Source: Acidobacteriaceae bacterium | GTDB lineage: Bacteria > Acidobacteriota > Terriglobia > Terriglobales > Acidobacteriaceae | DNA: 7,698 bases | Assembly (NCBI GenBank): GCA_003164255.1 | Contig: PLST01000487.1 | Coordinates: forward strand, 1 to 7,698 | Direction: 5' to 3' | In this document: positions 1 to 6,428 of the stretch, piece after piece | Layout of the letters: each line of letters starts with the position of its first letter | Position numbering within the stretch: the stretch's first letter is position 1 | Made by a program: the position numbers and the translations under genes | The notes under the pieces: generated by a model | Seen by the model: only the letters and a program-made list of their open reading frames with translations | What the model was told of the DNA's origin: nothing | Databases searched by the model: none

Positions 1-1121
1 CTCGGATACAGCCGCAGGAATTCCGCCGCCAGATCGCCATAACGTTTGTGGATTTCGGCTTCATAGGCCTCGCTCGACTCCGGCAATTTCTGCATAGAGA
101 ATCCCATCAGCACCGGATAGATCTCGTTGCGATTGAAACCCATCAGGACAGGCACCACCGCCTCTTCCTTGCGATCGAAAGTGTCCACGATCTGATGCGG
201 CAGCACCCAACCATCAATGACAGGTCCACCGATAAAGCCGGCATGTTCTGTCACGGTCTTGGCATCGATCGCCCGCAGCGCTTTCAGGTCCGCCGCCCCA
301 AGCGCCTTTTCGAAAGCCGTTCCGTTCTGCTCAGCGGATGGAAGCCCATGGTTCGGCTGCTTCAGCTCCCGAGCCGATTGGATGCCGAGGCTTTCTCCGA
401 TCGCCTTCTGAAACAGTCCACGCGCCAGCGGGCTTGCCATCAGATCGGCAACGCTCACGCCGCCTGCGGACTCACCCATGATGGTCACGTTGCCGGGATT
501 ACCGCCGAACGCCGCGATGTTCTTCTTCACCCATTTGAGCGCTTCGATCGGGTCCAACAGACCGTAATTGCCAGAGACGCCGTGGGTCGACTCCGCGCTC
601 AGCTCCGGCAGCGCCAGCCAGCCAATCGGACCGAGCCGGTAGTTGACGGTTACGAAGACGACGCCGTGTTCCGCGAAATGCGTGCCCTCGTACTGCGGCT
701 CCCAACTGCCGCCTCTGACGAATGAGCCACCATGAATCCACACAATCACAGGCGCCTTCTTTGCGTGCGGCGGCATCCACACGTTCAGGAAAAGACAGTC
801 CTCGCTGAGCTTGGGCGGATGAACGTTAAACAGACTTTGCGGTGAGTAAGAAGTTTCAAAGCAGCTTGCGCCGAATTCGTGGGCATCGCGCACGCCCTTC
901 CACGGTCCCGCGGCAACCGGAGCGGTCCAGCGCTTATCGCCAATCGGCGGTTCTGCGTAGGGAATGCCTTTGAATGAGCGCACGCCATGCGCATCGACCT
1001 GACCGGCCAATTTGCCTTGGGATATGGTGATGACGGCCTGATCACTATTTGCCGCCTGCACCGCCCCCGAAAAGCCCCACAAGAGTGCAATCGGCAGTGC
1101 GATTGCCATCGCTTTCGACAT
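1..1121 (-). CDS. Secreted type-B carboxylesterase, second paralogue (3' end outside window)
   Basis: Serine ester hydrolase of the carboxylesterase type B/cholinesterase family (alpha/beta hydrolase), expected to cleave carboxylic esters outside the cytoplasm. Translation of the minus strand gives 373 codons before the left edge cuts the frame. Residues 1-23 form a Sec signal peptide with a plausible cleavage after VQA. The family landmarks follow in order: FKGIPYAEPP at 50-59, SEDCLFLNVW at 106-115, the oxyanion HGG at 130-132, NYRLG at 160-164, the nucleophile Ser218 in GESAGG, and the likely catalytic Glu333 in GFNRNE. The catalytic histidine and the C-terminal third, roughly 170-190 residues, lie beyond the window. 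The start is set by GGAGG five bases before ATG. It follows the paralogous esterase by 52 bp and closely resembles it, so the pair probably arose by duplication. Being cut, its intactness downstream cannot be judged. Substrate unknown. Confidence 0.93.
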   Translation of the reverse strand, partial: MSKAMAIALPIALLWGFSGAVQAANSDQAVITISQGKLAGQVDAHGVRSFKGIPYAEPPIGDKRWTAPVAAGPWKGVRDAHEFGASCFETSYSPQSLFNVHPPKLSEDCLFLNVWMPPHAKKAPVIVWIHGGSFVRGGSWEPQYEGTHFAEHGVVFVTVNYRLGPIGWLALPELSAESTHGVSGNYGLLDPIEALKWVKKNIAAFGGNPGNVTIMGESAGGVSVADLMASPLARGLFQKAIGESLGIQSARELKQPNHGLPSAEQNGTAFEKALGAADLKALRAIDAKTVTEHAGFIGGPVIDGWVLPHQIVDTFDRKEEAVVPVLMGFNRNEIYPVLMGFSMQKLPESSEAYEAEIHKRYGDLAAEFLRLYP

Positions 1122-1126
1122 TGTGT

Positions 1127-1131
1127 CCTCC
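1127..1131 (-). promoter_or_regulatory. Ribosome binding site of the second esterase
   Basis: GGAGG on the minus strand with a five-base spacer (ACACA) before ATG at 1121. It favours this start over the in-frame ATG four codons later. It sits in the 52-bp space between the two esterases, where no terminator or clear promoter is visible, so co-transcription is likely. Confidence 0.75.
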
Positions 1132-1173
1132 GCGGTTGCAAGCAGTCCCAACACAGCGTCCTGTCGCCGCCGA

Positions 1174-2865
1174 CTACCGTGGCTGTTTACAGGACTCCTG
1201 CTGAGCTGGGAGCTTCGGCGAATAGAGGCCGACATTCCAATTCCAGGCGAGGGTTCCACTCCCTCGCCGACGGCACACTGTCTCTTCATTGAACTCGTAC
1301 ATCCCGGGCAACAGATGATCGGCCGGCTGCGGAGCTTCCTTGAAGGCCATGTAGGAGCCAGTCGGTCCGAACGACGGCCAATCCGGCTCATTTGCGGCTT
1401 TCGGGTGGCCCGTGCGCGCAAACGAACTCCAATAGCCGATCATGGCGTCGGAAAGCTTCGTCTCCACTGGCGTCGCTGGAATTTTTGGCCAATGCGGCGG
1501 CGTCGCGTCAAACGTGCCGAAAACGAATGGCAATTCGCTGGCATGGAAGCCGTGCAAACCCGCATCGTCGGCGGCCGGGTACCCGTGATCGAAAAAGTAG
1601 AGGAAAGACGGCCGGCCCAGCGCCTTTTGTTTTCTCACCAGTCGCTGCGCCGTCCACCCGTACAAGGCGTCTCGCGTCGTAGCCAATATGCTCTCCTGCA
1701 TGTTGGCGCTGGGATAGAGCCGCAGAAATTCGTCGGCCAGGTCTCCGTAGCGGTCGTGAATGACGGATTCGTATGCGGCCGCATTCGCGGCAGGATGCGG
1801 TGCGAGAATCATCAACGAGCGGATTTCCCCGCTATTGAAGCCGGCGAGTATTGGCACTGGCGCCTGTTCGCCTTTGTCGAAGACATCCACCAGTTGGCCC
1901 GGCAACACATGGCCGTCGACCGTACCCCATGGCGCATACCCCGTCGCCGGTGCGGCGTGACTCAGCGTGGCCGCGTCCATCGCTCGCATCGCTTCGATAT
2001 TCGGTGCGTGCAGGGCGGCAGCCAGCTTCACTCCGCTCTCCTCCGCCGACGGTGAGCCGAAACTCGCTTGCTTCAGCTCGGGCGTCGAAATCATGTACGC
2101 GCTTTCGGCAATCGCCTTTGAGAACAGACCCCGGGCTGGGGTCGCAGCCAGCAGATACATAACGCTAAGCCCGCCCGCGGATTCACCTGCGATGGTCACG
2201 TTCGAAGGATCGCCCCCGAAGGCGCTAATGTTGCGCCGTACCCATTTGAGAGCCTCAATCTGATCGAGCAAGCCGTAATTGCCAGATATCCCAAGCGACG
2301 ACTCTTTGCTGAGTTCGGGATGGGCGAGCCAACCGAAGACACCCAGTCGATAGTTGATCGAGACGACGACAATGCCCTGTTCTGCAAGTCGCGCGCCGTT
2401 GTACAAAGCGTCGCTGCCCGAACCCGTGACAAGAGCGCCCCCGTGTATCCAGAAAAAGACGGGTGCCTTGCGTGCTCCGGTCGGAGCCCAGATATTCAGC
2501 GTCAGGCAGTCTTCGCTCATCGGCGCTGGAATCCAGGCATAGATACTCGCAGGCGGGCTTGGAGGCTGGAAGCAAACGGGCCCAAATTCGGTGGCTTCCT
2601 TCACGCCCGTCCACCGCGGCATGGCACTGGGCGGTTTCCAGCGCGCTAGGCCCGTGGGAGGCAACGCATAAGGGACGCCTTTGAAGACGCGCAGTTTGCC
2701 CTCGATCCGGCCCTCGATCGAGCCGGCGGGAGCGTTCACGATTGCACCGTTTTTGTCATGGGATGGAGCGGGCATGGTTGTCACCTGATGAGCGAAATTC
2801 GAAGGCGCTAGAACAACAAAGGCGGTCGTAGCGGACCAGGCAAGCAAGCGACGAAGCAAGATCAT
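1174..2865 (-). CDS. Secreted type-B carboxylesterase, first paralogue
   Basis: Complete 563-residue carboxylesterase of the type B/cholinesterase alpha/beta-hydrolase family, a usual length for bacterial members. Residues 1 to about 25 are a signal peptide (RR near the N-terminus, then a hydrophobic core ending SNFA), so the enzyme should act in the periplasm or outside. Visible landmarks: FKGVPYALPP 61-70, SEDCLTLNIW 117-126, oxyanion HGG 141-143, NYRLG 171-175, nucleophile Ser229 in GESAGG, probable catalytic Glu347 in GFNSGE, and catalytic His441 in HASELPF. The triad is therefore intact. The C-terminal WNWNVGL segment (541-547) is where these proteins normally end. Its ATG overlaps the stop of the MFS transporter gene as ATGA, and GGAGG lies nine bases upstream, indicating translational coupling. 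The neighbouring paralogue has different residues after the HGG loop (ALVTGSG here, SFVRGGS there), which may mean different ester specificity. Natural substrate not predictable. Confidence 0.96.
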   Translation of the reverse strand: MILLRRLLAWSATTAFVVLAPSNFAHQVTTMPAPSHDKNGAIVNAPAGSIEGRIEGKLRVFKGVPYALPPTGLARWKPPSAMPRWTGVKEATEFGPVCFQPPSPPASIYAWIPAPMSEDCLTLNIWAPTGARKAPVFFWIHGGALVTGSGSDALYNGARLAEQGIVVVSINYRLGVFGWLAHPELSKESSLGISGNYGLLDQIEALKWVRRNISAFGGDPSNVTIAGESAGGLSVMYLLAATPARGLFSKAIAESAYMISTPELKQASFGSPSAEESGVKLAAALHAPNIEAMRAMDAATLSHAAPATGYAPWGTVDGHVLPGQLVDVFDKGEQAPVPILAGFNSGEIRSLMILAPHPAANAAAYESVIHDRYGDLADEFLRLYPSANMQESILATTRDALYGWTAQRLVRKQKALGRPSFLYFFDHGYPAADDAGLHGFHASELPFVFGTFDATPPHWPKIPATPVETKLSDAMIGYWSSFARTGHPKAANEPDWPSFGPTGSYMAFKEAPQPADHLLPGMYEFNEETVCRRRGSGTLAWNWNVGLYSPKLPAQQESCKQPR

Positions 2866-4208
2866 CGGATTGTTCCTCCAGCTGTACGGCTTTCGTTTCG
2901 AAGTACGCGCGCCAACGCTAGGAACAGCATTATAGCGACAACGTAGAACGACGCGAGCATATAAAGTGCGATTTGCAACGACTGATGGGGATGGCTGGCG
3001 CGGAAAAAGTCGCTGGCCGCGCCTACGAAGGTGGGGCCAAGGCCAAGACCGATCAGATTCATAATCAGTAAAAGCAGTGCGCCTGACATGACGCGCTGGT
3101 CTGGCCGCACTTCCTCCTGAACCAGCGTCACCGCCGATGTCAGATAGAAGTAATTAAGAAACATCGTGCCGGTCAGGAAGAGCAACGAGAGTCGCCAGGA
3201 GGATGCCCAGACGAATGCCAGATAAAACGGAAGGGCAAGCGCAAGGGTGCCGGCGGGCACCAGGGCATAGGCCTGTTTCGAACGCCGCGTGAGACCGTCT
3301 ATCACCCGGCCGGAGACGAGCATGCTCCCGCCCATCCCGATTGCGACAACCAGCGCGTAATAGACGGCGACTTCTTTGAGCGTCATCCCTTTTTCCCGCA
3401 TGAGAAAGAGCACCGCGAAGTTGATCAGACCGTACGTGATGAATTGATTGGCGCCGCTGCCCAGTGCGGCGAGCATCAGAGAAGGCCGCGAAATGAACAT
3501 CGACAGCGTCTCCAGGAATCCTGTTTTCCTCACTCGCGCCTGGTCCGGAATGGGATCGAGGCCGCCGCGACGGGGTTCAGGCACCAGGATGAGGACGCCG
3601 ATCACTGCGATCAGGCCGACCGACCCAAGCAGGACAAATGCATAGCGCCAGCTGAAAGCAGCAGCGATTGAAGCACCGAAGGCGATCCCCAGCGCCGCGC
3701 CAACCGGCGGTCCGATGTTGTAGAGGCCCAGCGCTCGGCCGCGACGGCCGGGCGGAAAATAGTCGGAGATGATGGAGTAGGAAGGTGGAACGCCACCCGC
3801 TTCACCGAAGCCGACCGTCATGTATGCGACGGCAAACTGCAGAAAGTTAGCTGCGCCCCCGCAGCACATTGTTGCCGCGCTCCAGATTGCACATGCCGCA
3901 GCCAGAACTTTTGCCCTGCTTGTCTTGTCAGCGAGCCACCCGACCGGAATCGAGATGCAGCAATAGAAGAGCGCGAAATAGAGGCCGCCAATCCGTCCAA
4001 GCTGACCATCCGAGACGTGCAGACTGTCCTGGATCGGCTTGGCGAGAATGCCCGGCAACTGACGGGACAGGAAGTTCAGCACATACACCACGAACAGCAT
4101 GGCGAGAGCGATCCAGGCACGCGGACTGGGTTGCACAAGGGGCGGCGCAGGCGGTTCACCGGCTTTCCCGTGCGGTCCAATCGGCGATGCGGATGTATCC
4201 GTTGCCAT
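2862..4208 (-). CDS. MFS transporter, possibly Spinster-like
   Basis: Inner-membrane major facilitator superfamily carrier, probably importing the compound degraded by the cluster or one of its hydrolysis products. With the start chosen here it has 448 residues. A proline-rich cytoplasmic N-terminus (1-30) is followed by about twelve hydrophobic segments, the first near 31-50 and the last near 410-431. MFS motif A is clear between the second and third segments (GWLADKTSRAK, 90-100). GFGEAGGVPPSYSIISDYFP (133-152) then GRALGLYN resembles Spinster-like and related anion carriers. The break between halves is the charged stretch around 211-230. In-frame ATGs exist at 4253, 4214 and 4208. AAGGA at 4218-4222 is nine bases from 4208 and only three from 4214, so 4208 is preferred, though 4214 remains possible. 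The gene begins 13 bp after the thiolase stop and overlaps the esterase start. Substrate cannot be read from the sequence. Confidence 0.92.
   Translation of the reverse strand: MATDTSASPIGPHGKAGEPPAPPLVQPSPRAWIALAMLFVVYVLNFLSRQLPGILAKPIQDSLHVSDGQLGRIGGLYFALFYCCISIPVGWLADKTSRAKVLAAACAIWSAATMCCGGAANFLQFAVAYMTVGFGEAGGVPPSYSIISDYFPPGRRGRALGLYNIGPPVGAALGIAFGASIAAAFSWRYAFVLLGSVGLIAVIGVLILVPEPRRGGLDPIPDQARVRKTGFLETLSMFISRPSLMLAALGSGANQFITYGLINFAVLFLMREKGMTLKEVAVYYALVVAIGMGGSMLVSGRVIDGLTRRSKQAYALVPAGTLALALPFYLAFVWASSWRLSLLFLTGTMFLNYFYLTSAVTLVQEEVRPDQRVMSGALLLLIMNLIGLGLGPTFVGAASDFFRASHPHQSLQIALYMLASFYVVAIMLFLALARVLRNESRTAGGTIR
2875..2879 (-). promoter_or_regulatory. Ribosome binding site of the first esterase, inside the MFS gene
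   Basis: GGAGG on the minus strand, nine bases before the ATG at 2865. It lies within the last codons of the MFS transporter gene, whose TGA overlaps the esterase ATG by four bases (ATGA). Ribosomes ending on the transporter can restart here. Confidence 0.75.
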
Positions 4209-4217
4209 GCTCATCTG

Positions 4218-4222
4218 TCCTT
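4218..4222 (-). promoter_or_regulatory. Ribosome binding site of the MFS gene
   Basis: AAGGA on the minus strand, beginning on the last base of the thiolase TGA stop codon. It is nine bases from ATG 4208 and three from ATG 4214, and lies downstream of ATG 4253, which it therefore cannot serve. Confidence 0.6.
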
Positions 4223-5400
4223 CATCCGAGAACCTCAAACAGGGCGGCCGCACCCATGCCGCCGCCCACGCACATGGTCACAACGACGTAGCGAACTCCC
4301 CGTCGACGCCCTTCAATCAACGCATGCCCGGTAAGGCGGTTGCCAGACATGCCATAAGGATGGCCGACGGAGATGGCTCCGCCATCGACGTTGAAGCGAT
4401 CATTGGGAATACTGAGCCGATCGCGGCAATAGACCACCTGCACCGCGAAGGCTTCGTTCAGCTCCCACAGCCCAATGTCGTCCATTTTCAGATCAAAGCG
4501 TTTCAACAGCCTGGGGACAGCGAAGACCGGTCCAATGCCCATCTCGTCAGGCTCAGTGCCAACAACCGCCATGCCACAATAGCGGCCGAGGGGCTCAAGG
4601 CCGCGGGCCGCGGCCAGCTTTGCTTCCATCACTACGCAGGCTGAAGCGCCATCGGATAGCTGGCTCGCGTTGCCCGCGGTAATAAAACCGTTTGGCCGCA
4701 CCGGCTTCAGCGAACTCAGGCCTTCCATGGTCGTGTCAGGCCGGTTGCCTTCGTCGCGCGCCAGCACCACTTCTTGCATCGTGGTCTCGCCGGTGTTCTT
4801 GTCGGTCACTGACTTGATCGTTCTTACAGGGATGATCTCCGCATCAAAGCGGCCTGCTGCCTGGGCTTCGGCCGTTCGGCGCTGCGACTGGAAGGCGTAC
4901 TCGTCCTGCTGTTCGCGCGAAATGCCGTACCGGCGAGCAACGACCTCGGCCGTGTCGATCATCGGCATGTAAATATCCGGATGAAGCGCTTGCAGTTCAG
5001 GGTCGGAGCCGAGACGGAGTTCGGCTGTCTGCACCAGCGAGATCGAATCCATTCCACCAGCCACGACGATGTCCATTCGGTCCATGACAACCTGTTTCGA
5101 CGCCATGGAGATGCTCATCAGACCCGACGAACACTGTCTGTCGACGGTCTGTCCGGCGACCGAGACCGGCAACCCCGCGGTCAAGGCGGCGGTCCGTCCA
5201 ATCGTATGCTGCAAGCCTTGAGGCAATGCCGACCCGACGATGCAATCCTCGATCTCATCGGGATCAACCTTCGCACGCGCCACTGCGGCACGAATGGCGT
5301 GAGCGGCCAACGTCGGGGAAGGGGTAGCGTTGAATGCACCCTTGTATGCGCGGCCGATCGGTGTCCGTGCTACAGAAACGATCACTGCATCACGGCTCAT
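4222..5400 (-). CDS. Thiolase (acetyl-CoA C-acyltransferase family)
   Basis: Cytoplasmic thiolase, which either cleaves a 3-ketoacyl-CoA with CoA to acetyl-CoA plus a shortened acyl-CoA or condenses two acyl-CoAs. The 392-residue length is normal for the degradative/biosynthetic thiolase family. All catalytic elements are present: nucleophile Cys90 in DRQCSSGL, NEAF at 315-318, His347 in GHPYGMSG, and the acid/base Cys377 in MCVGGGMG. The N-terminal SVARTPIGR and ITAGNASQLSDGA (240-252) are also typical. The frame extends 13 codons upstream to an ATG at 5439, but the 5400 start has a good Shine-Dalgarno (AAAGGTG, six-base spacer) and matches where family members begin (MSRDAVIVSVARTPIG). In this cluster it could split acetoacetyl-CoA derived from BKACE-made acetoacetate, or a longer beta-ketoacyl-CoA; no CoA-transferase is seen in the window. 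Exact chain-length preference cannot be judged. Confidence 0.96.
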   Translation of the reverse strand: MSRDAVIVSVARTPIGRAYKGAFNATPSPTLAAHAIRAAVARAKVDPDEIEDCIVGSALPQGLQHTIGRTAALTAGLPVSVAGQTVDRQCSSGLMSISMASKQVVMDRMDIVVAGGMDSISLVQTAELRLGSDPELQALHPDIYMPMIDTAEVVARRYGISREQQDEYAFQSQRRTAEAQAAGRFDAEIIPVRTIKSVTDKNTGETTMQEVVLARDEGNRPDTTMEGLSSLKPVRPNGFITAGNASQLSDGASACVVMEAKLAAARGLEPLGRYCGMAVVGTEPDEMGIGPVFAVPRLLKRFDLKMDDIGLWELNEAFAVQVVYCRDRLSIPNDRFNVDGGAISVGHPYGMSGNRLTGHALIEGRRRGVRYVVVTMCVGGGMGAAALFEVLG

Positions 5401-5406
5401 GCCACG

Positions 5407-5413
5407 CACCTTT
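5407..5413 (-). promoter_or_regulatory. Ribosome binding site deciding the thiolase start
   Basis: AAAGGTG on the minus strand with a six-base spacer before ATG 5400. The alternative ATG at 5439 has only GAAGA touching it, without spacing. The same AAAGGTG core precedes the SDR gene. Confidence 0.7.
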
Positions 5414-5442
5414 CGTTTCCGGCGAGACAAAGCCTGCATTCT

Positions 5443-5581
5443 TCAAATCGACCTCGCTTGTCAGCCCGGCGTTATTTCATCTTGCCGGTCCGCAGAACCT
5501 CAACCCATCCAGCCACAAGCTATTTGCCCCTTCTGCCCATTGGAGAGAGACTTTGGGTCAAATCGTCACGTTCCTCGCTTG
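5443..5581. repeat. Split direct repeat, two copies 115 bp apart
   Basis: On the plus strand, TCAAATCG then one base then CCTCGCTTG occurs at 5443-5460. The same two blocks recur at 5558-5581 with seven bases between them. Seventeen matched bases in the same order inside a 190-bp non-coding gap are unlikely by chance. It could be the scar of a local duplication or a pair of protein-binding sites; the sequence does not decide. Confidence 0.6.
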
Positions 5582-5590
5582 AGCTGCGAT

Positions 5591-6373
5591 TTAGAAGTAA
5601 TTGCCATCCACGCTGATCGCCTGCCCCGAAACATTTTGTCCGGCCGGCGAACACAGGAAAAGACACATGAGCGCTATGTCGTCCGCACTAACCATTCGGT
5701 GCAGGGAAATATGCTTCAGGTAATCCTCCCGCATCGCCTCCTCATCCACGCCTTCCATCTTGGCGCGGGCGCTGATTACGCCATCCATCCTTGGCCCCTC
5801 CACAATGCCGGGCAGCACTGCGTTCACCCTGATGTTGTCGGGGCCGAGTTCGACGGCAAGCGATTTGGCGATTCCCACGATCGCCCATTTTGTCGCCACG
5901 TAAGGCGTCCGCCATGCAATGCCCATACGGCCGGCTACCGACGATATGCAGATAATATTGGCGGCCTTGGATTCCCGAAGCATCGGCACAGCATGGTGCA
6001 GACAGCGGTACTGGCCATTCAGGTTCACTTCGATCGTGCGCGTCCATTCTTGCTCTGAGATCTTGTCCACTCCAGCAGTCGGGCCCGCGATGCCGGCGCA
6101 ATTAACCAGGACATCGAGGCCGTCGAACCTGGTGCGCTGAGTCTGGAAAAGCGCTGCCACCTGCGTTTCATCGGCCACATCGGCATGCGTCGCCACGCAG
6201 GAAGGGAAGCGCTTCTGGAATGCCGCCAGCGCACTATCGTCGATATCGCATACGTGGATTTCGGCGCCAGTTTCGGCGAATGCGGATGCAATGGCGGCTC
6301 CAATACCCGAGCCACCTGCCGTTACAAGTACCCGCAATCCCTTCGGAGGATAGAGTCGATCTTGGAAGGTCAT
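5591..6373 (-). CDS. Short-chain dehydrogenase/reductase (SDR), NAD-type
   Basis: Cytoplasmic classical SDR of 260 residues, expected to oxidise a hydroxyl to a ketone (or the reverse) with a nicotinamide cofactor. The Rossmann glycine motif TAGGSGIG is at 18-25. Asp43 at the end of the second strand suggests NAD(H) rather than NADP(H). Asp65 (HADV) and NCAG at 91-94 fit the adenine-binding and structural positions. The catalytic tetrad is Asn117, Ser145, Tyr158 and Lys162 (YVATK). The C-terminus ends in the usual SGQAISVDGNYF. Start supported by AAAGGTGAG five bases before ATG. It follows BKACE by 55 bp and precedes the thiolase. In this setting the natural guess is a 3-hydroxyacid (or similar alcohol) dehydrogenase making the keto acid for BKACE; that is inference. 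Annotation pipelines would probably call it a 3-oxoacyl-ACP reductase-like protein, which should not be taken literally. Confidence 0.95.
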   Translation of the reverse strand: MTFQDRLYPPKGLRVLVTAGGSGIGAAIASAFAETGAEIHVCDIDDSALAAFQKRFPSCVATHADVADETQVAALFQTQRTRFDGLDVLVNCAGIAGPTAGVDKISEQEWTRTIEVNLNGQYRCLHHAVPMLRESKAANIICISSVAGRMGIAWRTPYVATKWAIVGIAKSLAVELGPDNIRVNAVLPGIVEGPRMDGVISARAKMEGVDEEAMREDYLKHISLHRMVSADDIALMCLFLCSPAGQNVSGQAISVDGNYF

Positions 6374-6380
6374 TCTTGCT

Positions 6381-6387
6381 CACCTTT
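6381..6387 (-). promoter_or_regulatory. Ribosome binding site of the SDR gene
   Basis: AAAGGTG, continuing AG, on the minus strand in the 55-bp space after BKACE. Counting the full AAAGGTGAG (6379-6387), five bases separate it from ATG 6373. Confidence 0.7.
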
Positions 6388-6428
6388 CATTGTGTTTCTT
6401 TCCGCTTACGGGATGCCACCCATCGGAA

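Larger units (their letters stand above)
5401..5590. other. 190-bp gap between SDR and thiolase genes
   Basis: The largest space in the cluster after the one upstream of BKACE. It holds the thiolase ribosome binding site, a split direct repeat (5443-5460 and 5558-5581), and a short inverted repeat CCGGC/GCCGG (5466-5470 and 5484-5488) with a 13-base loop. No credible small gene, clear sigma-70 promoter, or hairpin followed by a T-run was seen. An internal promoter or processing site is possible but not shown. Confidence 0.6.

Noticed and set aside
48..725. A 225-codon plus-strand open frame opposite the second esterase
   Set aside because: The minus strand here encodes an uninterrupted esterase with nucleophile and signal peptide; the plus frame is low-complexity His/Arg-rich shadow.
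785..1141. A 118-codon minus-strand frame near the start of the second esterase
   Set aside because: It is another reading frame over the same DNA. The esterase frame from 1121 has the ribosome site, signal peptide and conserved motifs.
1123..2055. A 310-codon open frame on the plus strand opposite the first esterase
   Set aside because: It is arginine-rich, shows no recognisable motif, and lies antisense to a complete esterase with an intact triad; long antisense frames are common in GC-rich genes.
4209..4253. Upstream ATG extending the MFS protein by 15 residues and overlapping the thiolase
   Set aside because: The AAGGA motif lies downstream of this ATG and is placed for 4208 or 4214; the extension has no recognisable content.
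5401..5439. Upstream ATG extending the thiolase by 13 residues
   Set aside because: It has no properly spaced ribosome site, and the added basic residues are not part of the thiolase fold; 5400 has a good site.
5466..5488. Inverted repeat CCGGC/GCCGG as a terminator between SDR and thiolase
   Set aside because: The stem has only five pairs with a 13-base loop and no T-run, too weak to claim termination.
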